Below are positions 1-8,034 of a stretch of DNA of 28,008 nt, one piece after another. A program made the translations under genes and the position numbers. The DNA comes from a virus: the IMG/VR virus record IMGVR_UViG_3300017757_000101, positions 1 through 28,008 of that record. The stretch is one strand, 5' to 3'. A model generated the notes under the pieces. That model ran no database searches. It saw nothing but the letters and a program-made list of their open reading frames with translations, and had not been told where the DNA came from. Each line of letters starts with the position of its first letter. Position 1 is the first letter of the stretch.

Positions 1-1188
1 AGAAACTTTAAAAAATTATACGATGACTCAGATGTTACAAAAAGAAATGCCAATGGACAAACTCGTTCAGGACTCTATTCTTTGTTCATTCCTATGGAAT
101 GGAATTACGAGGGATACATTGATTCTTATGGCTACCCTGTCTTCGACACGCCATCAAAAAAAGTGCATGGACCTCATGGAACACCGATCAAGCTTGGGGT
201 TGTTGAATACTGGGAAAATGAGGTAGAAGGTCTTAAAAACGATCAAGATGGATTAAATGAATTTTATAGACAATTTCCTCGTACAACTAAACACGCGTTT
301 AGAGATGAATCTAAAATGTCTTTATTTAATTTAACAAAAATATACGAACAAATAGATTATAATGAAGATTTATCTCATAAAAACTTAGTTACTCAAGGTA
401 ATTTTTCATGGGACAACGGTATAAAAGACACAAGAGTAAGTTTTGTACCAAATAAAAATGGAAGATTTTTTATAACATGGGTTCCTAATTATAGCTTACA
501 AAATAGAGTTACAGTAAAAAACGGAATTAAATACCCAGGCAATGAGCATTTAGGTGCTTTTGGCTGTGATAGTTACGATATATCTGGAACGGTAGACGGT
601 AAAGGATCCAATGGTTCTTTACATGGTTTAACTAAGTTTAGCATGGAAGACGCGCCACCAGATCACTTTTTTTTAGAATATATAGCTAGACCACAAACAG
701 CTGAAATATTTTTTGAAGATGTTTTAATGGCTTGTGTGTTTTATGGTATGCCAATATTAGCAGAAAACAATAAACCAAGATTATTATATCATTTTAAAAG
801 AAGAGGATATAGAGGTTTTAGTATTAATAGGCCAGATAAAGTTTATACAAAATTATCTGTAACAGAAAGAGAAATAGGCGGAATACCTAATTCAAGTGAA
901 GATATAAAGCAAGCTCACGCTGCTGCTATAGAATCTTACATAGAAGATGCGGTAGGTTTTTTAGGTGAAACTTGGGGAGATTTATATTTTCAAAGAACAT
1001 TAGAAGACTGGGCACAATTTGATATAAACAATAGAACTAAGCACGATGCTTCTATTAGTTCTGGACTAGCAATAATGGCTTGTAACAAAAATAGATACGC
1101 GCCTGTAAATGCTACTGTAAGAAACCCTATAAGTTTAAATTTTAAAAAATACAATAACAAAGGCTCGATTTCAAAAATAATAAAATAA
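1..1188 (+). CDS. Terminase large subunit, C-terminal part (5' end outside window)
   Basis: This is the DNA-packaging motor and nuclease. The frame is open from base 1 with no convincing internal start, so the ATPase half lies upstream of the window. The visible 395 residues hold the end of the motor region (a Phe-Ile-Pro-Met-Glu-Trp stretch near base 85, then a Phe-Pro-Arg-Thr segment near 274) and an RNase H-like nuclease domain. Candidate metal ligands are Asp at 568-570 (Gly-Cys-Asp-Ser-Tyr-Asp), Glu at 763-765 (Ala-Glu-Asn-Asn) and Asp at 1045-1047 (Lys-His-Asp-Ala-Ser), in the order and spacing usual for TerL nucleases. The stop codon directly abuts the portal start. The first 230 bases use more C- and G-ending codons than the rest of the gene. 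Family assignment is confident; the exact subgroup is not. Confidence 0.88.
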   Translation, partial: RNFKKLYDDSDVTKRNANGQTRSGLYSLFIPMEWNYEGYIDSYGYPVFDTPSKKVHGPHGTPIKLGVVEYWENEVEGLKNDQDGLNEFYRQFPRTTKHAFRDESKMSLFNLTKIYEQIDYNEDLSHKNLVTQGNFSWDNGIKDTRVSFVPNKNGRFFITWVPNYSLQNRVTVKNGIKYPGNEHLGAFGCDSYDISGTVDGKGSNGSLHGLTKFSMEDAPPDHFFLEYIARPQTAEIFFEDVLMACVFYGMPILAENNKPRLLYHFKRRGYRGFSINRPDKVYTKLSVTEREIGGIPNSSEDIKQAHAAAIESYIEDAVGFLGETWGDLYFQRTLEDWAQFDINNRTKHDASISSGLAIMACNKNRYAPVNATVRNPISLNFKKYNNKGSISKIIK

Positions 1189-3582
1189 ATGAATATATAC
1201 ACAAATCCAAATAGTGCTTTCCCTAGCCAAGTTGTTAGCGAGGAAGAAAAAAATTCATTAGAATACGGGCGTAAAGTTGCAGAGGCTATTCAAGGTGAAT
1301 GGTTTAGACAAGGTGGTGAAGGAAATAGATTTGCTAGTTCTTTTAATAGATATCATAGTTTAAGATTATACGCAAGAGGAGAACAACCTGTGCAAAAATA
1401 CAAAGACGAGTTATCAATAAATGGCGACATGTCTTACATGAATTTAGACTGGAAACCAGTAGCGGTTGTTTCTAAGTTTGTTGATATTGTTACTAATGGT
1501 ATATCAGATAAAAATTATGATATAAAAGCATATGCTCAAGATCCTTCTTCTATGCAAAAACGTACTAAGTACGCTCAAGGATTATTAGAAGATTTAGTAA
1601 CTAAGCCATTTGATGACAAGGTAAAAAAAATGTTTGGTATTGATTTAACAAATAACAAAACCGAAGACTTGCCTCAAAATGAAGAAGAATTAGAACTTCA
1701 CATGCAGCTTTCTTATAAGCAGTCTGTAGAAATGGCAGAAGAAGAAGTTATTAATAATGTTTTAGCTAAAAATAAATTTGACGAATTAAAGAAAAGATTT
1801 AATTATGATCTAACAGTCATAGGTGTTGGAGCTGTTAAAACAAATTGGAACAAAGCAAATGGAATAACTATCGACTACGTTGATCCTGCTAGAGTTGTAT
1901 ATTCTTATACAGAAGATCCTAATTTTGAAGATATATATTATGTAGGTGAAGTTAGATCAATGACTATACCAGAAATTAAAAAACAATTTCCAGACATTAG
2001 CGATGAACAATTAGAAAGAATTCAACAAACACCTAGTAATAGATCTCAAACTTTTGGGTGGCAAACATATGATCCTAACACTGTTCAGGTTTTGTTTTTT
2101 GAATACAAAACTTACAACGACCAAGTATTTAAAATAAAACAAACAGATCAAGGTCTTTTAAAAGCATTAGAAAAACCAAGTACATTTAATCCACCTATAA
2201 GCGATGGGTTTGAAAGAGTATCAAGAACTATAGAAGTTTTATACAAAGGTGCTAAAGTTTTAGGTAACAATGAAATGTTACAGTGGGAGTTAGCCAGAAA
2301 TATGACTAGACCTACAGCCGATACTACAAAAGTCGAAATGAGTTATACATTGTGCGCGCCTAGAATGTATTTAGGTAAAATTGATTCGTTAGTTAGTAAA
2401 ATAACTGGTTTTGCTGACATGATTCAATTAACACATTTAAAACTACAGCAAGTTATGTCTAGAATAGTACCAGACGGTGTATTCTTAGACATGGATGGTT
2501 TAGCAGAGGTTGATTTAGGTAATGGCACAAACTATAATCCAGCGGAAGCATTAAATATGTATTTTCAAACAGGTTCTATAGTAGGTAGATCATTAACTCA
2601 AGAAGGAGAATTAAACAGAGGCAAAGTTCCAATTCAAGAACTTAGTAGCTCTAGCGGTCAAGCTAAAATACAAAGTTTAATACAAACTTATCAGTATTAC
2701 TTACAAATGATACGTGATGTAACCGGACTTAATGAAGCTAGAGACGCAAGCACTCCTAACAAAGATGCTTTAGTTGGTTTACAAAAAATGGCTGCAAATG
2801 CCTCAAACGTAGCCACTAGACATATATTAGACGCAAGTCTTTGGTTAACACTTAGAACGTGTGAAAATATTTCTTTAAAAGTAGCTGATTCTGTATCTTA
2901 CCCATTAACATTAAATTCTTTATTAAATAGCATATCTATTTATAATACAGAAACATTAAAAGAAGTATCAAAACTTAACTTACACGATTTTGGTATTTAT
3001 TTAGAACTTGAACCTGATGATGAAGAAAAAGCTCAATTAGAACAAAACATTCAAATTGCATTAAAATCACAAGGTATAGATTTAGAGGACGCTATAGACT
3101 TACGTCAAATAAAAAATCTTAAGCTAGCCAATAATATGCTAAAGGTTAAGCGTAAAAAGAAACAAAAGCAAGATCAAGCCAAGCAAGAAAAAATGATTCA
3201 AGCTCAAGCAGCTGCTCAAGCGCAAACAGCAGAAAAAACAGCTATGGCCGAAGTTCAAAAACAACAAGCTATTACACAGTCTCAAGTGCAGCACGATCAA
3301 GCTAAGTCTCAAATGGAAATGCAACGTATGCAAATGGCTTCGCAAATTAAGCAACAAGAAATGGAAATACAGTTTGGCTATGATTTACAATTAGCTAACG
3401 TTCAACTTGGTGCTGTAAGAGAAAAAGAACAATTTATTGAAGATCGTAAAGATAGACGAACTCAAATACAAGCAACGCAACAAAGCGAAATGATTAGTCA
3501 AAGACAAAATGACTCTTTGCCTACAAACTTTGAACCTGCGCCAGATATGGGTGGGTTTGGTATGGATCGATTAGAGCCATAA
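1189..3582 (+). CDS. Portal protein
   Basis: This is probably the dodecameric portal through which DNA enters and leaves the head. At 797 residues it fits large podovirus portals. Position just after the terminase, and a mixed alpha/beta core (residues about 190-290) with Asp-Pro-Ala-Arg and Ile-Pro-Glu-Ile segments, support this. Residues about 450-620 are helical, as expected for stem and crown. From about residue 653 to 770 there is a long Gln/Lys/Met-rich coiled-coil stretch with almost no aromatic residues, ending in a Pro/Gly/Met-rich tail. This could form a C-terminal barrel like that of P22, which is inference. The ATG follows the terminase stop with no gap, so the two genes are probably translationally coupled. 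No Shine-Dalgarno motif is seen. Confidence 0.85.
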   Translation: MNIYTNPNSAFPSQVVSEEEKNSLEYGRKVAEAIQGEWFRQGGEGNRFASSFNRYHSLRLYARGEQPVQKYKDELSINGDMSYMNLDWKPVAVVSKFVDIVTNGISDKNYDIKAYAQDPSSMQKRTKYAQGLLEDLVTKPFDDKVKKMFGIDLTNNKTEDLPQNEEELELHMQLSYKQSVEMAEEEVINNVLAKNKFDELKKRFNYDLTVIGVGAVKTNWNKANGITIDYVDPARVVYSYTEDPNFEDIYYVGEVRSMTIPEIKKQFPDISDEQLERIQQTPSNRSQTFGWQTYDPNTVQVLFFEYKTYNDQVFKIKQTDQGLLKALEKPSTFNPPISDGFERVSRTIEVLYKGAKVLGNNEMLQWELARNMTRPTADTTKVEMSYTLCAPRMYLGKIDSLVSKITGFADMIQLTHLKLQQVMSRIVPDGVFLDMDGLAEVDLGNGTNYNPAEALNMYFQTGSIVGRSLTQEGELNRGKVPIQELSSSSGQAKIQSLIQTYQYYLQMIRDVTGLNEARDASTPNKDALVGLQKMAANASNVATRHILDASLWLTLRTCENISLKVADSVSYPLTLNSLLNSISIYNTETLKEVSKLNLHDFGIYLELEPDDEEKAQLEQNIQIALKSQGIDLEDAIDLRQIKNLKLANNMLKVKRKKKQKQDQAKQEKMIQAQAAAQAQTAEKTAMAEVQKQQAITQSQVQHDQAKSQMEMQRMQMASQIKQQEMEIQFGYDLQLANVQLGAVREKEQFIEDRKDRRTQIQATQQSEMISQRQNDSLPTNFEPAPDMGGFGMDRLEP

Positions 3583-3614
3583 CAATTTTATTAATAATTA
3601 TATAATATTTTATC

Positions 3615-4823
3615 ATGTCAGAAACAAAAGAACAAGAAGCGCCTCAGGAAGGTGACTTTAAAATTAAAACAGCTAAAAAAACTAAACCTAAACAGTTTAA
3701 TGAACCTAGCAACAATGTAGCTAAAATAGATTTATCTAAAATTGACAATACTCAAGGTGAGGTTGTTGATAATGTTACTAAATTAGATTTAACAAAAATA
3801 CCAAAAGACGATGCCATTCAAATCGGAGAAACAGAGACGGTGGATGTGGGCGAACAAACCGGAGATAGCGTTAAGCTGGACACAGAAGTACAAGAGCCCG
3901 TTAAAATTGGTGAAACTAAAGAAAAAGACGAAGTAGTTATAAGTGAAGTAACTGAAGAAGTTAAAGAAGAACCATTAGAATATACTGCGCCAAAAATAGA
4001 ATTACCAGAAAACATTGAAAAACTAGTTGACTTTATGAAAGAAACTGGTGGTACAATAGATGATTATGCCAGATTAAACGCTGATTACACTAATGTAGAC
4101 AACGATGTTTTATTAAAAGAATATTACAAAAAAGCAAAACCTCATTTAAACGAGGAAGAAATAAACTTTATCATGGAAGATAGCTTCAAATATGATGAAG
4201 ATGAAGACGAGGAGCGAGACATCCGCAAAAAGAAACTCGCAAAAAAAGAAGAGATTGCAAAAGCTAAAGGTTTTTTAGAAGACTTGAAAAAAGAATATTA
4301 CGACGAGATTAAGTTAAGACCGGGCGTAAATCAAGAACAACAAAAAGCTGTAGATTTTTTCAATCGATACAACGACGAGCAAAAGTTAGCTAAACAAAGA
4401 CACGAAAAGTTTTTAAACGACACTAAACAAATTTTTTCTGATGATTTCAAAGGTTTTGATTTCGAAGTTGGAGAAAAAAAGTATAGATATGGAGTTAAAA
4501 ACCCGAAGAAACTTGTAGAAAATCAATCAAATATTAACAATATTATTGGGAAGTTCCTAGATAAAGAAGGTAATGTTAAGGACACGAAAGGTTATCACAA
4601 AGCTATGTACGCTGCTGAAAACATTGACAATATTATAAGTCATTTTTATGAGCAAGGAAAAGCAGACGGTGTTAAAAACATTGTTGAAACTTCTAAAAAT
4701 CCAGACACAAATGTAAGAAAAACATCGTCAGGAGAAATGTTTATAGATGGTTTTAAAATTAAATCTGTTGGAGGTGTAAGTAGCTCAAAGTTGAAAATTA
4801 AAACACGTAAATTTAACAATTAA
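3615..4823 (+). CDS. Capsid assembly scaffold candidate
   Basis: The 402-residue protein sits between portal and major capsid genes, where scaffolds lie in T7-like phages. It is highly charged, with an acidic, Val/Glu/Thr-rich N-terminal half (residues 1-130) containing near-repeats of the type Ile-Asp-Leu-Ser-Lys-Ile-Asp and Leu-Asp-Leu-Thr-Lys-Ile-Pro. A Glu/Asp cluster lies near residues 190-205, followed by lysine-rich helices. The C-terminus (about 365-402) is basic and could contact the capsid protein, as in other scaffolds. There is no Cys, few aromatics and no catalytic motif. Local composition changes at 3825-3905 and 4195-4260, where GC-ending codons appear, suggest patchwork recombination. 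The function is assigned from position and composition only. A head decoration or internal head protein is the alternative. Confidence 0.6.
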   Translation: MSETKEQEAPQEGDFKIKTAKKTKPKQFNEPSNNVAKIDLSKIDNTQGEVVDNVTKLDLTKIPKDDAIQIGETETVDVGEQTGDSVKLDTEVQEPVKIGETKEKDEVVISEVTEEVKEEPLEYTAPKIELPENIEKLVDFMKETGGTIDDYARLNADYTNVDNDVLLKEYYKKAKPHLNEEEINFIMEDSFKYDEDEDEERDIRKKKLAKKEEIAKAKGFLEDLKKEYYDEIKLRPGVNQEQQKAVDFFNRYNDEQKLAKQRHEKFLNDTKQIFSDDFKGFDFEVGEKKYRYGVKNPKKLVENQSNINNIIGKFLDKEGNVKDTKGYHKAMYAAENIDNIISHFYEQGKADGVKNIVETSKNPDTNVRKTSSGEMFIDGFKIKSVGGVSSSKLKIKTRKFNN

Positions 4824-4840
4824 AATTAAAACTAAAAATT
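4824..4840 (+). promoter_or_regulatory. A/T-only translation leader of the capsid gene
   Basis: The bases before the capsid ATG consist almost only of A and T with a single C and contain no GGAG-like element. The same A-rich leader type precedes most genes here. Bacteroidota ribosomes rely little on Shine-Dalgarno pairing and prefer A-rich leaders, so this supports such a host. For the most abundant virion protein, this is presumably an efficient initiation site. Confidence 0.4.
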
Positions 4841-6394
4841 ATGGGAATATTAAGTCCTCAATTTGGAAGTTTAGTACCTTCACAATCACAGCAATTAACA
4901 ACAGGAAATTACCTACAATGGACCAACAACGGTGGTGCAGGAGCGGTACCTGCTAATTTTGCTGACTTCGCGCAACAGTATTTGCCTGAAGTTTATGAAG
5001 CTGAAGTAGAGAGATATGGAAATAGAACTCTATCTGGTTTTTTAAGAATGGTTGGTGCTGAAATGCCAATGACATCTGATCAAGTAATTTGGTCAGAACA
5101 AAATAGATTACACATCGCTTATGACAACTGTACGTTGGCTGCTGGTGGTATACTTTTAAATGTAGATCCAGGCGGAGCTGCAAATATTACTAACACAATT
5201 TATCCTAACATGACAGTAGTTGTTATGGATCCTGCAAACCCTGCTGGAGCTGTTCACTGTTTTGTTGGTAGATCTGGTGCTGGAACAAACCCTGGTGGTT
5301 TAGGCGCAAACGTAGTAGAACTTTATCCTTATGACGCTGCTTTTGTTAGTGGTGCTGCTGCTAACGGTGCTCCTATAACAGGACTAAAATGTTTTGTTTA
5401 TGGTTCTGAATTTGCTAAAGGTTCTGGACTTGCTGCTGCTCAAGGTGGTAACGGTGGTGTTGTAGAAGAAAGCATTACTCCTTCTTTTACACAATTTTCA
5501 AACTCTCCAATCATTATTAGAGATAGATATGCTATATCTGGTTCTGATACTGCACAAATTGGATGGATTGAAGTTGCTACTGAAGACGGTCAATCAGGAT
5601 ACCTATGGTATTTAAAAGCTGAATCTGAAACTAGATTACGTTTTGAAGATTACTTAGAAATGAGTATGATTGAAGGTGAACTAGCTCAGGTATTAGGTGG
5701 TAACTCTTTTGGTACACAAGCTGCTGCAGGTGCTGCTAACTTAGGTGCTACTGGATTTAGCGCTGCTATATCAGCAAAAGGTACACAAGGTTTATTCTCT
5801 GCTATAAACGCAAGAGGTAACGTACTTTCTGGTTATGCTGGATCATTGCAAGACTTTGATACAATCTTAGAGAATTTAGATTCTCAAGGAGCGATCGAAG
5901 AAAACATGATGTTCTTAGATAGAAAAACTGAGTTATTATTTGATAACATGTTAGCACAACAAAACTCTTACGGAGCTGGAGGTACATCTTACGGTGTATT
6001 TGAAAACTCTGAAGAAATGGCGCTTAACTTAGGTTTTTCTGGATTTAGAAGAGGTTCTTATGACTTCTACAAAACTTCATGGAAATATTTAAACGACGCA
6101 TCTACAAGAGGTGGTTCTTCTAACTTTGTTAACGGTGACAATATTGATGGTGTAATGATTCCTGCTGGAACATCTACAGTATACGATCAGTTACTTGGAA
6201 CAAACATTAGACGTCCTTTCTTACATGTAAGATACAGAGCTTCTGAAGCTGATGACAGAAGAATGAAATCATGGCTAACAGGTTCTGTTGGTGGTGCATT
6301 TACTTCTGCGTTTGATGCAATGGAAGTAAACTTCTTATCAGAAAGATGTTTATGTGTACAAGCTGCAAATAATTTCGTATTATTTACTGCTTAA
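4841..6394 (+). CDS. Major capsid protein
   Basis: This 517-residue protein would form the icosahedral shell, presumably with an HK97-type fold (family knowledge, not visible directly). Evidence is position after the scaffold candidate, a length normal for capsid proteins, and a strong resemblance, from memory, to uncultured marine phage capsid proteins. The recalled block is an N-terminal one with Glu-Arg-Tyr-Gly-Asn-Arg-Thr (residues about 52-58) followed by Ser-Asp-Gln-Val-Ile-Trp-Ser-Glu-Gln (about 79-87). It is rich in Gly, Ala and Asn, with many GCT, GGT and AAC codons, a more biased usage than its neighbours and consistent with very high expression. The C-terminus is well structured, and no cleavage site is evident. 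A terminator-like hairpin follows directly, which would set its transcript apart. Confidence 0.88.
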   Translation: MGILSPQFGSLVPSQSQQLTTGNYLQWTNNGGAGAVPANFADFAQQYLPEVYEAEVERYGNRTLSGFLRMVGAEMPMTSDQVIWSEQNRLHIAYDNCTLAAGGILLNVDPGGAANITNTIYPNMTVVVMDPANPAGAVHCFVGRSGAGTNPGGLGANVVELYPYDAAFVSGAAANGAPITGLKCFVYGSEFAKGSGLAAAQGGNGGVVEESITPSFTQFSNSPIIIRDRYAISGSDTAQIGWIEVATEDGQSGYLWYLKAESETRLRFEDYLEMSMIEGELAQVLGGNSFGTQAAAGAANLGATGFSAAISAKGTQGLFSAINARGNVLSGYAGSLQDFDTILENLDSQGAIEENMMFLDRKTELLFDNMLAQQNSYGAGGTSYGVFENSEEMALNLGFSGFRRGSYDFYKTSWKYLNDASTRGGSSNFVNGDNIDGVMIPAGTSTVYDQLLGTNIRRPFLHVRYRASEADDRRMKSWLTGSVGGAFTSAFDAMEVNFLSERCLCVQAANNFVLFTA

Positions 6395-6408
6395 TATTTA
6401 TGTAATTC

Positions 6409-6446
6409 TTACCCTCGTTATATCAACGGGGGTAATTATTACTTTT
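6409..6446 (+). terminator. Hairpin after capsid gene, probable terminator
   Basis: An inverted repeat pairs 6409-6419 (TTACCCTCGTT) with 6425-6435 (AACGGGGGTAA) around a five-base loop. This gives 11 pairs with one G-U wobble. It is followed by TTATTACTTTT, a broken T-rich tract. It is the most GC-rich motif in an otherwise AT-only gap. It could end or attenuate transcription, or protect the 3' end of the capsid mRNA. Confidence 0.7.
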
Positions 6447-6471
6447 ACCAATTATTTAATTATATTATATT

Positions 6472-7248
6472 ATGTTAACAAAAAAACAAATAAACGCCGT
6501 AGAGGCAGAAAAAAACTGGGAAGTAAAACCTAGAAATTATTATTTAACTAGAAATAGAAAACCAGTTACATTTACACTAAAATCAAAACACACAGATAAA
6601 TATCCTTTACTGTGGTTTGATCCTGAAAAAAACGAGCAAAGAGCTTTAAGATATGCAACTAATCAAAATACTCCTTTCCAAGATGAACAAAAAGGAGAGG
6701 TTACATTAGGCCATATAATGTTTAGAGATGGCTCGCTTATGGTTCCAAAAGAACACCAAGCTTTACAAAAGCTTTTATCTATATATCATCCAGACAATGG
6801 TTTAAGATATAACGAATTCAAACCAGCAGAAATTGCTAAAGATGAATTAGTTGATTTAGAAGTTGAATTAATGGCTATGAATGTTGCAAAGCAAATGGAA
6901 ATTGAACAAGTTGAAGCAATATTAAGAGTCGAGCACGGATCAGAAGTTTTGAATTTAAGTTCTAAAGAATTAAGAAGAGATGTTTTAATTTTCGCAAGAA
7001 ACGAACCTAGAACATTTATAGCGTTAGCACAAGATGAAAACGTGATGCTTAGAAACTTTGGTTTAAAAGCAATGGAACAACAAATAATTGACTTATCACC
7101 AGATCAAAAAACTTTCAAATGGAAGAAAAATGGTAAAAAGTTAATGACTGTACCTTTTGATGAAAACCCATATACAGCACTAGCCGCGTGGTTTAAAACA
7201 GACGAAGGAGTTGCAGTTTATAAATCTATAGAGAAAAAGATCTCTTAA
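6472..7248 (+). CDS. Virion-module protein of unknown function
   Basis: I do not recognise a named family in this 258-residue protein. It starts at the first ATG after the capsid terminator, behind an A/T-only leader. The N-terminal half looks beta-rich (residues about 25-100), with Trp-Phe-Asp-Pro, an Ile-Met-Phe-Arg-Asp-Gly-Ser turn and His-Pro-Asp-Asn-Gly near 107. The middle (about 120-190) is helical and acidic, with an Arg-Arg-Asp-Val-Leu-Ile-Phe-Ala-Arg-Asn motif near 168-177. The C-terminus is lysine-rich. There are no membrane segments and no Cys. It is isolated by hairpins on both sides. Given its place between capsid and tail genes, head completion or a capsid-associated role is possible, but nothing in the sequence proves this. 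Confidence 0.7.
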   Translation: MLTKKQINAVEAEKNWEVKPRNYYLTRNRKPVTFTLKSKHTDKYPLLWFDPEKNEQRALRYATNQNTPFQDEQKGEVTLGHIMFRDGSLMVPKEHQALQKLLSIYHPDNGLRYNEFKPAEIAKDELVDLEVELMAMNVAKQMEIEQVEAILRVEHGSEVLNLSSKELRRDVLIFARNEPRTFIALAQDENVMLRNFGLKAMEQQIIDLSPDQKTFKWKKNGKKLMTVPFDENPYTALAAWFKTDEGVAVYKSIEKKIS

Positions 7249-7262
7249 CCTGTAATACTAAT

Positions 7263-7293
7263 ATATAGGGTTCGTTAATCCGAGCCCTTATAT
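7263..7293 (+). terminator. Hairpin between unknown gene and tail module
   Basis: The core pairs 7268-7274 (GGGTTCG) with 7281-7287 (CGAGCCC) around TTAATC. Outer A/T pairs extend the stem to 7263-7293, with one bulged T and one G-U wobble. It is followed only by TATAACAAA and not by a clear T tract. It may be a weak terminator or an RNA processing site before the tail genes. Confidence 0.55.
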
Positions 7294-7311
7294 TATAACA
7301 AATACAATAGC

Positions 7312-8031
7312 ATGATAAACGTAGATACTGTATATAAAACAGTTTTATTAATACTTAACCAACAACAAAGAGGATATATGACACCTGATGAGTTCAACAA
7401 AGTTGGAACTCAAGTGCAATTAAATATATTTGAAAAGTATGAAGACGATTTAAATCAACAATATCGCATGCAACAAAACGACACGGAATATGCGAATCGT
7501 GTTAAAAATATTGAAGAAAATTTACAATTCTTCCAAAGAACCGGCACAACAACTGGAACTAATCCTTTTACTTTAGTACCTGGCACAACAACTTATAACG
7601 GAGCAGCTCTTACTGATGTTATATACAGACTAGGTACTATTTATTCAAGTGGTATTCAACTAACTCAATATTCACAAAGGAACGAAATAACACAAATACT
7701 ACTTTCTCCTTTAACACAACCTACTAATGATTTTCCCATATATTTGTATGAGAATAATTTAATTTATGTATATCCTACTACTATAACTACCGGTATTACT
7801 TTTTCTTATTTAAAAACTCCACAACCAATAATTTGGAATTATTCACCTGGTACATTAGGTCAATTTGAATATTCATCAACTGGATCAGTTCAGTTTGAGT
7901 TAAATGTGTCAGAACAAACAAATGTTATAACTAGAATATTAGCTTATGCTGGAGTTATAATAAATGATCCTACTATCATTCAAGTAGCTGCTCAAGAAAT
8001 AGCGCAAGAAGAACAAAACTCTAAAATTTAA
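7312..8031 (+). CDS. Head-tail connector or tail-tube-like structural protein
   Basis: This 239-residue protein opens the tail block. Its N-terminal 65 residues are helical (Val-Asp-Thr-Val-Tyr-Lys, then Arg-Gly-Tyr-Met-Thr-Pro-Asp-Glu-Phe-Asn), a pattern I recall from marine phage tail adaptor-type proteins. Residues about 75-205 are beta-rich with many Thr, Gly, Tyr and Asn, as in tail tube or stopper proteins. The C-terminal 40 residues are helical, with Ala-Gln-Glu-Ile-Ala-Gln-Glu-Glu. It is followed after three bases by the next structural gene, so the two form a tight pair. Its position corresponds to T7 gp11. No enzymatic motif is present. The structural role is likely, but the precise part of the connector is inference. 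Confidence 0.6.
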   Translation: MINVDTVYKTVLLILNQQQRGYMTPDEFNKVGTQVQLNIFEKYEDDLNQQYRMQQNDTEYANRVKNIEENLQFFQRTGTTTGTNPFTLVPGTTTYNGAALTDVIYRLGTIYSSGIQLTQYSQRNEITQILLSPLTQPTNDFPIYLYENNLIYVYPTTITTGITFSYLKTPQPIIWNYSPGTLGQFEYSSTGSVQFELNVSEQTNVITRILAYAGVIINDPTIIQVAAQEIAQEEQNSKI

Positions 8032-8034
8032 AAT

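Noticed and set aside
23-226. A 67-residue ORF in another frame at the window start
   Set aside because: It overlaps the terminase frame, which is open from base 1 and carries terminase-like residues.
3139-3357. Leu/His-rich minus-strand ORF opposite the portal tail
   Set aside because: It is the antisense of a Gln/Lys/Met-rich coiled coil; the composition is explained by the sense gene.
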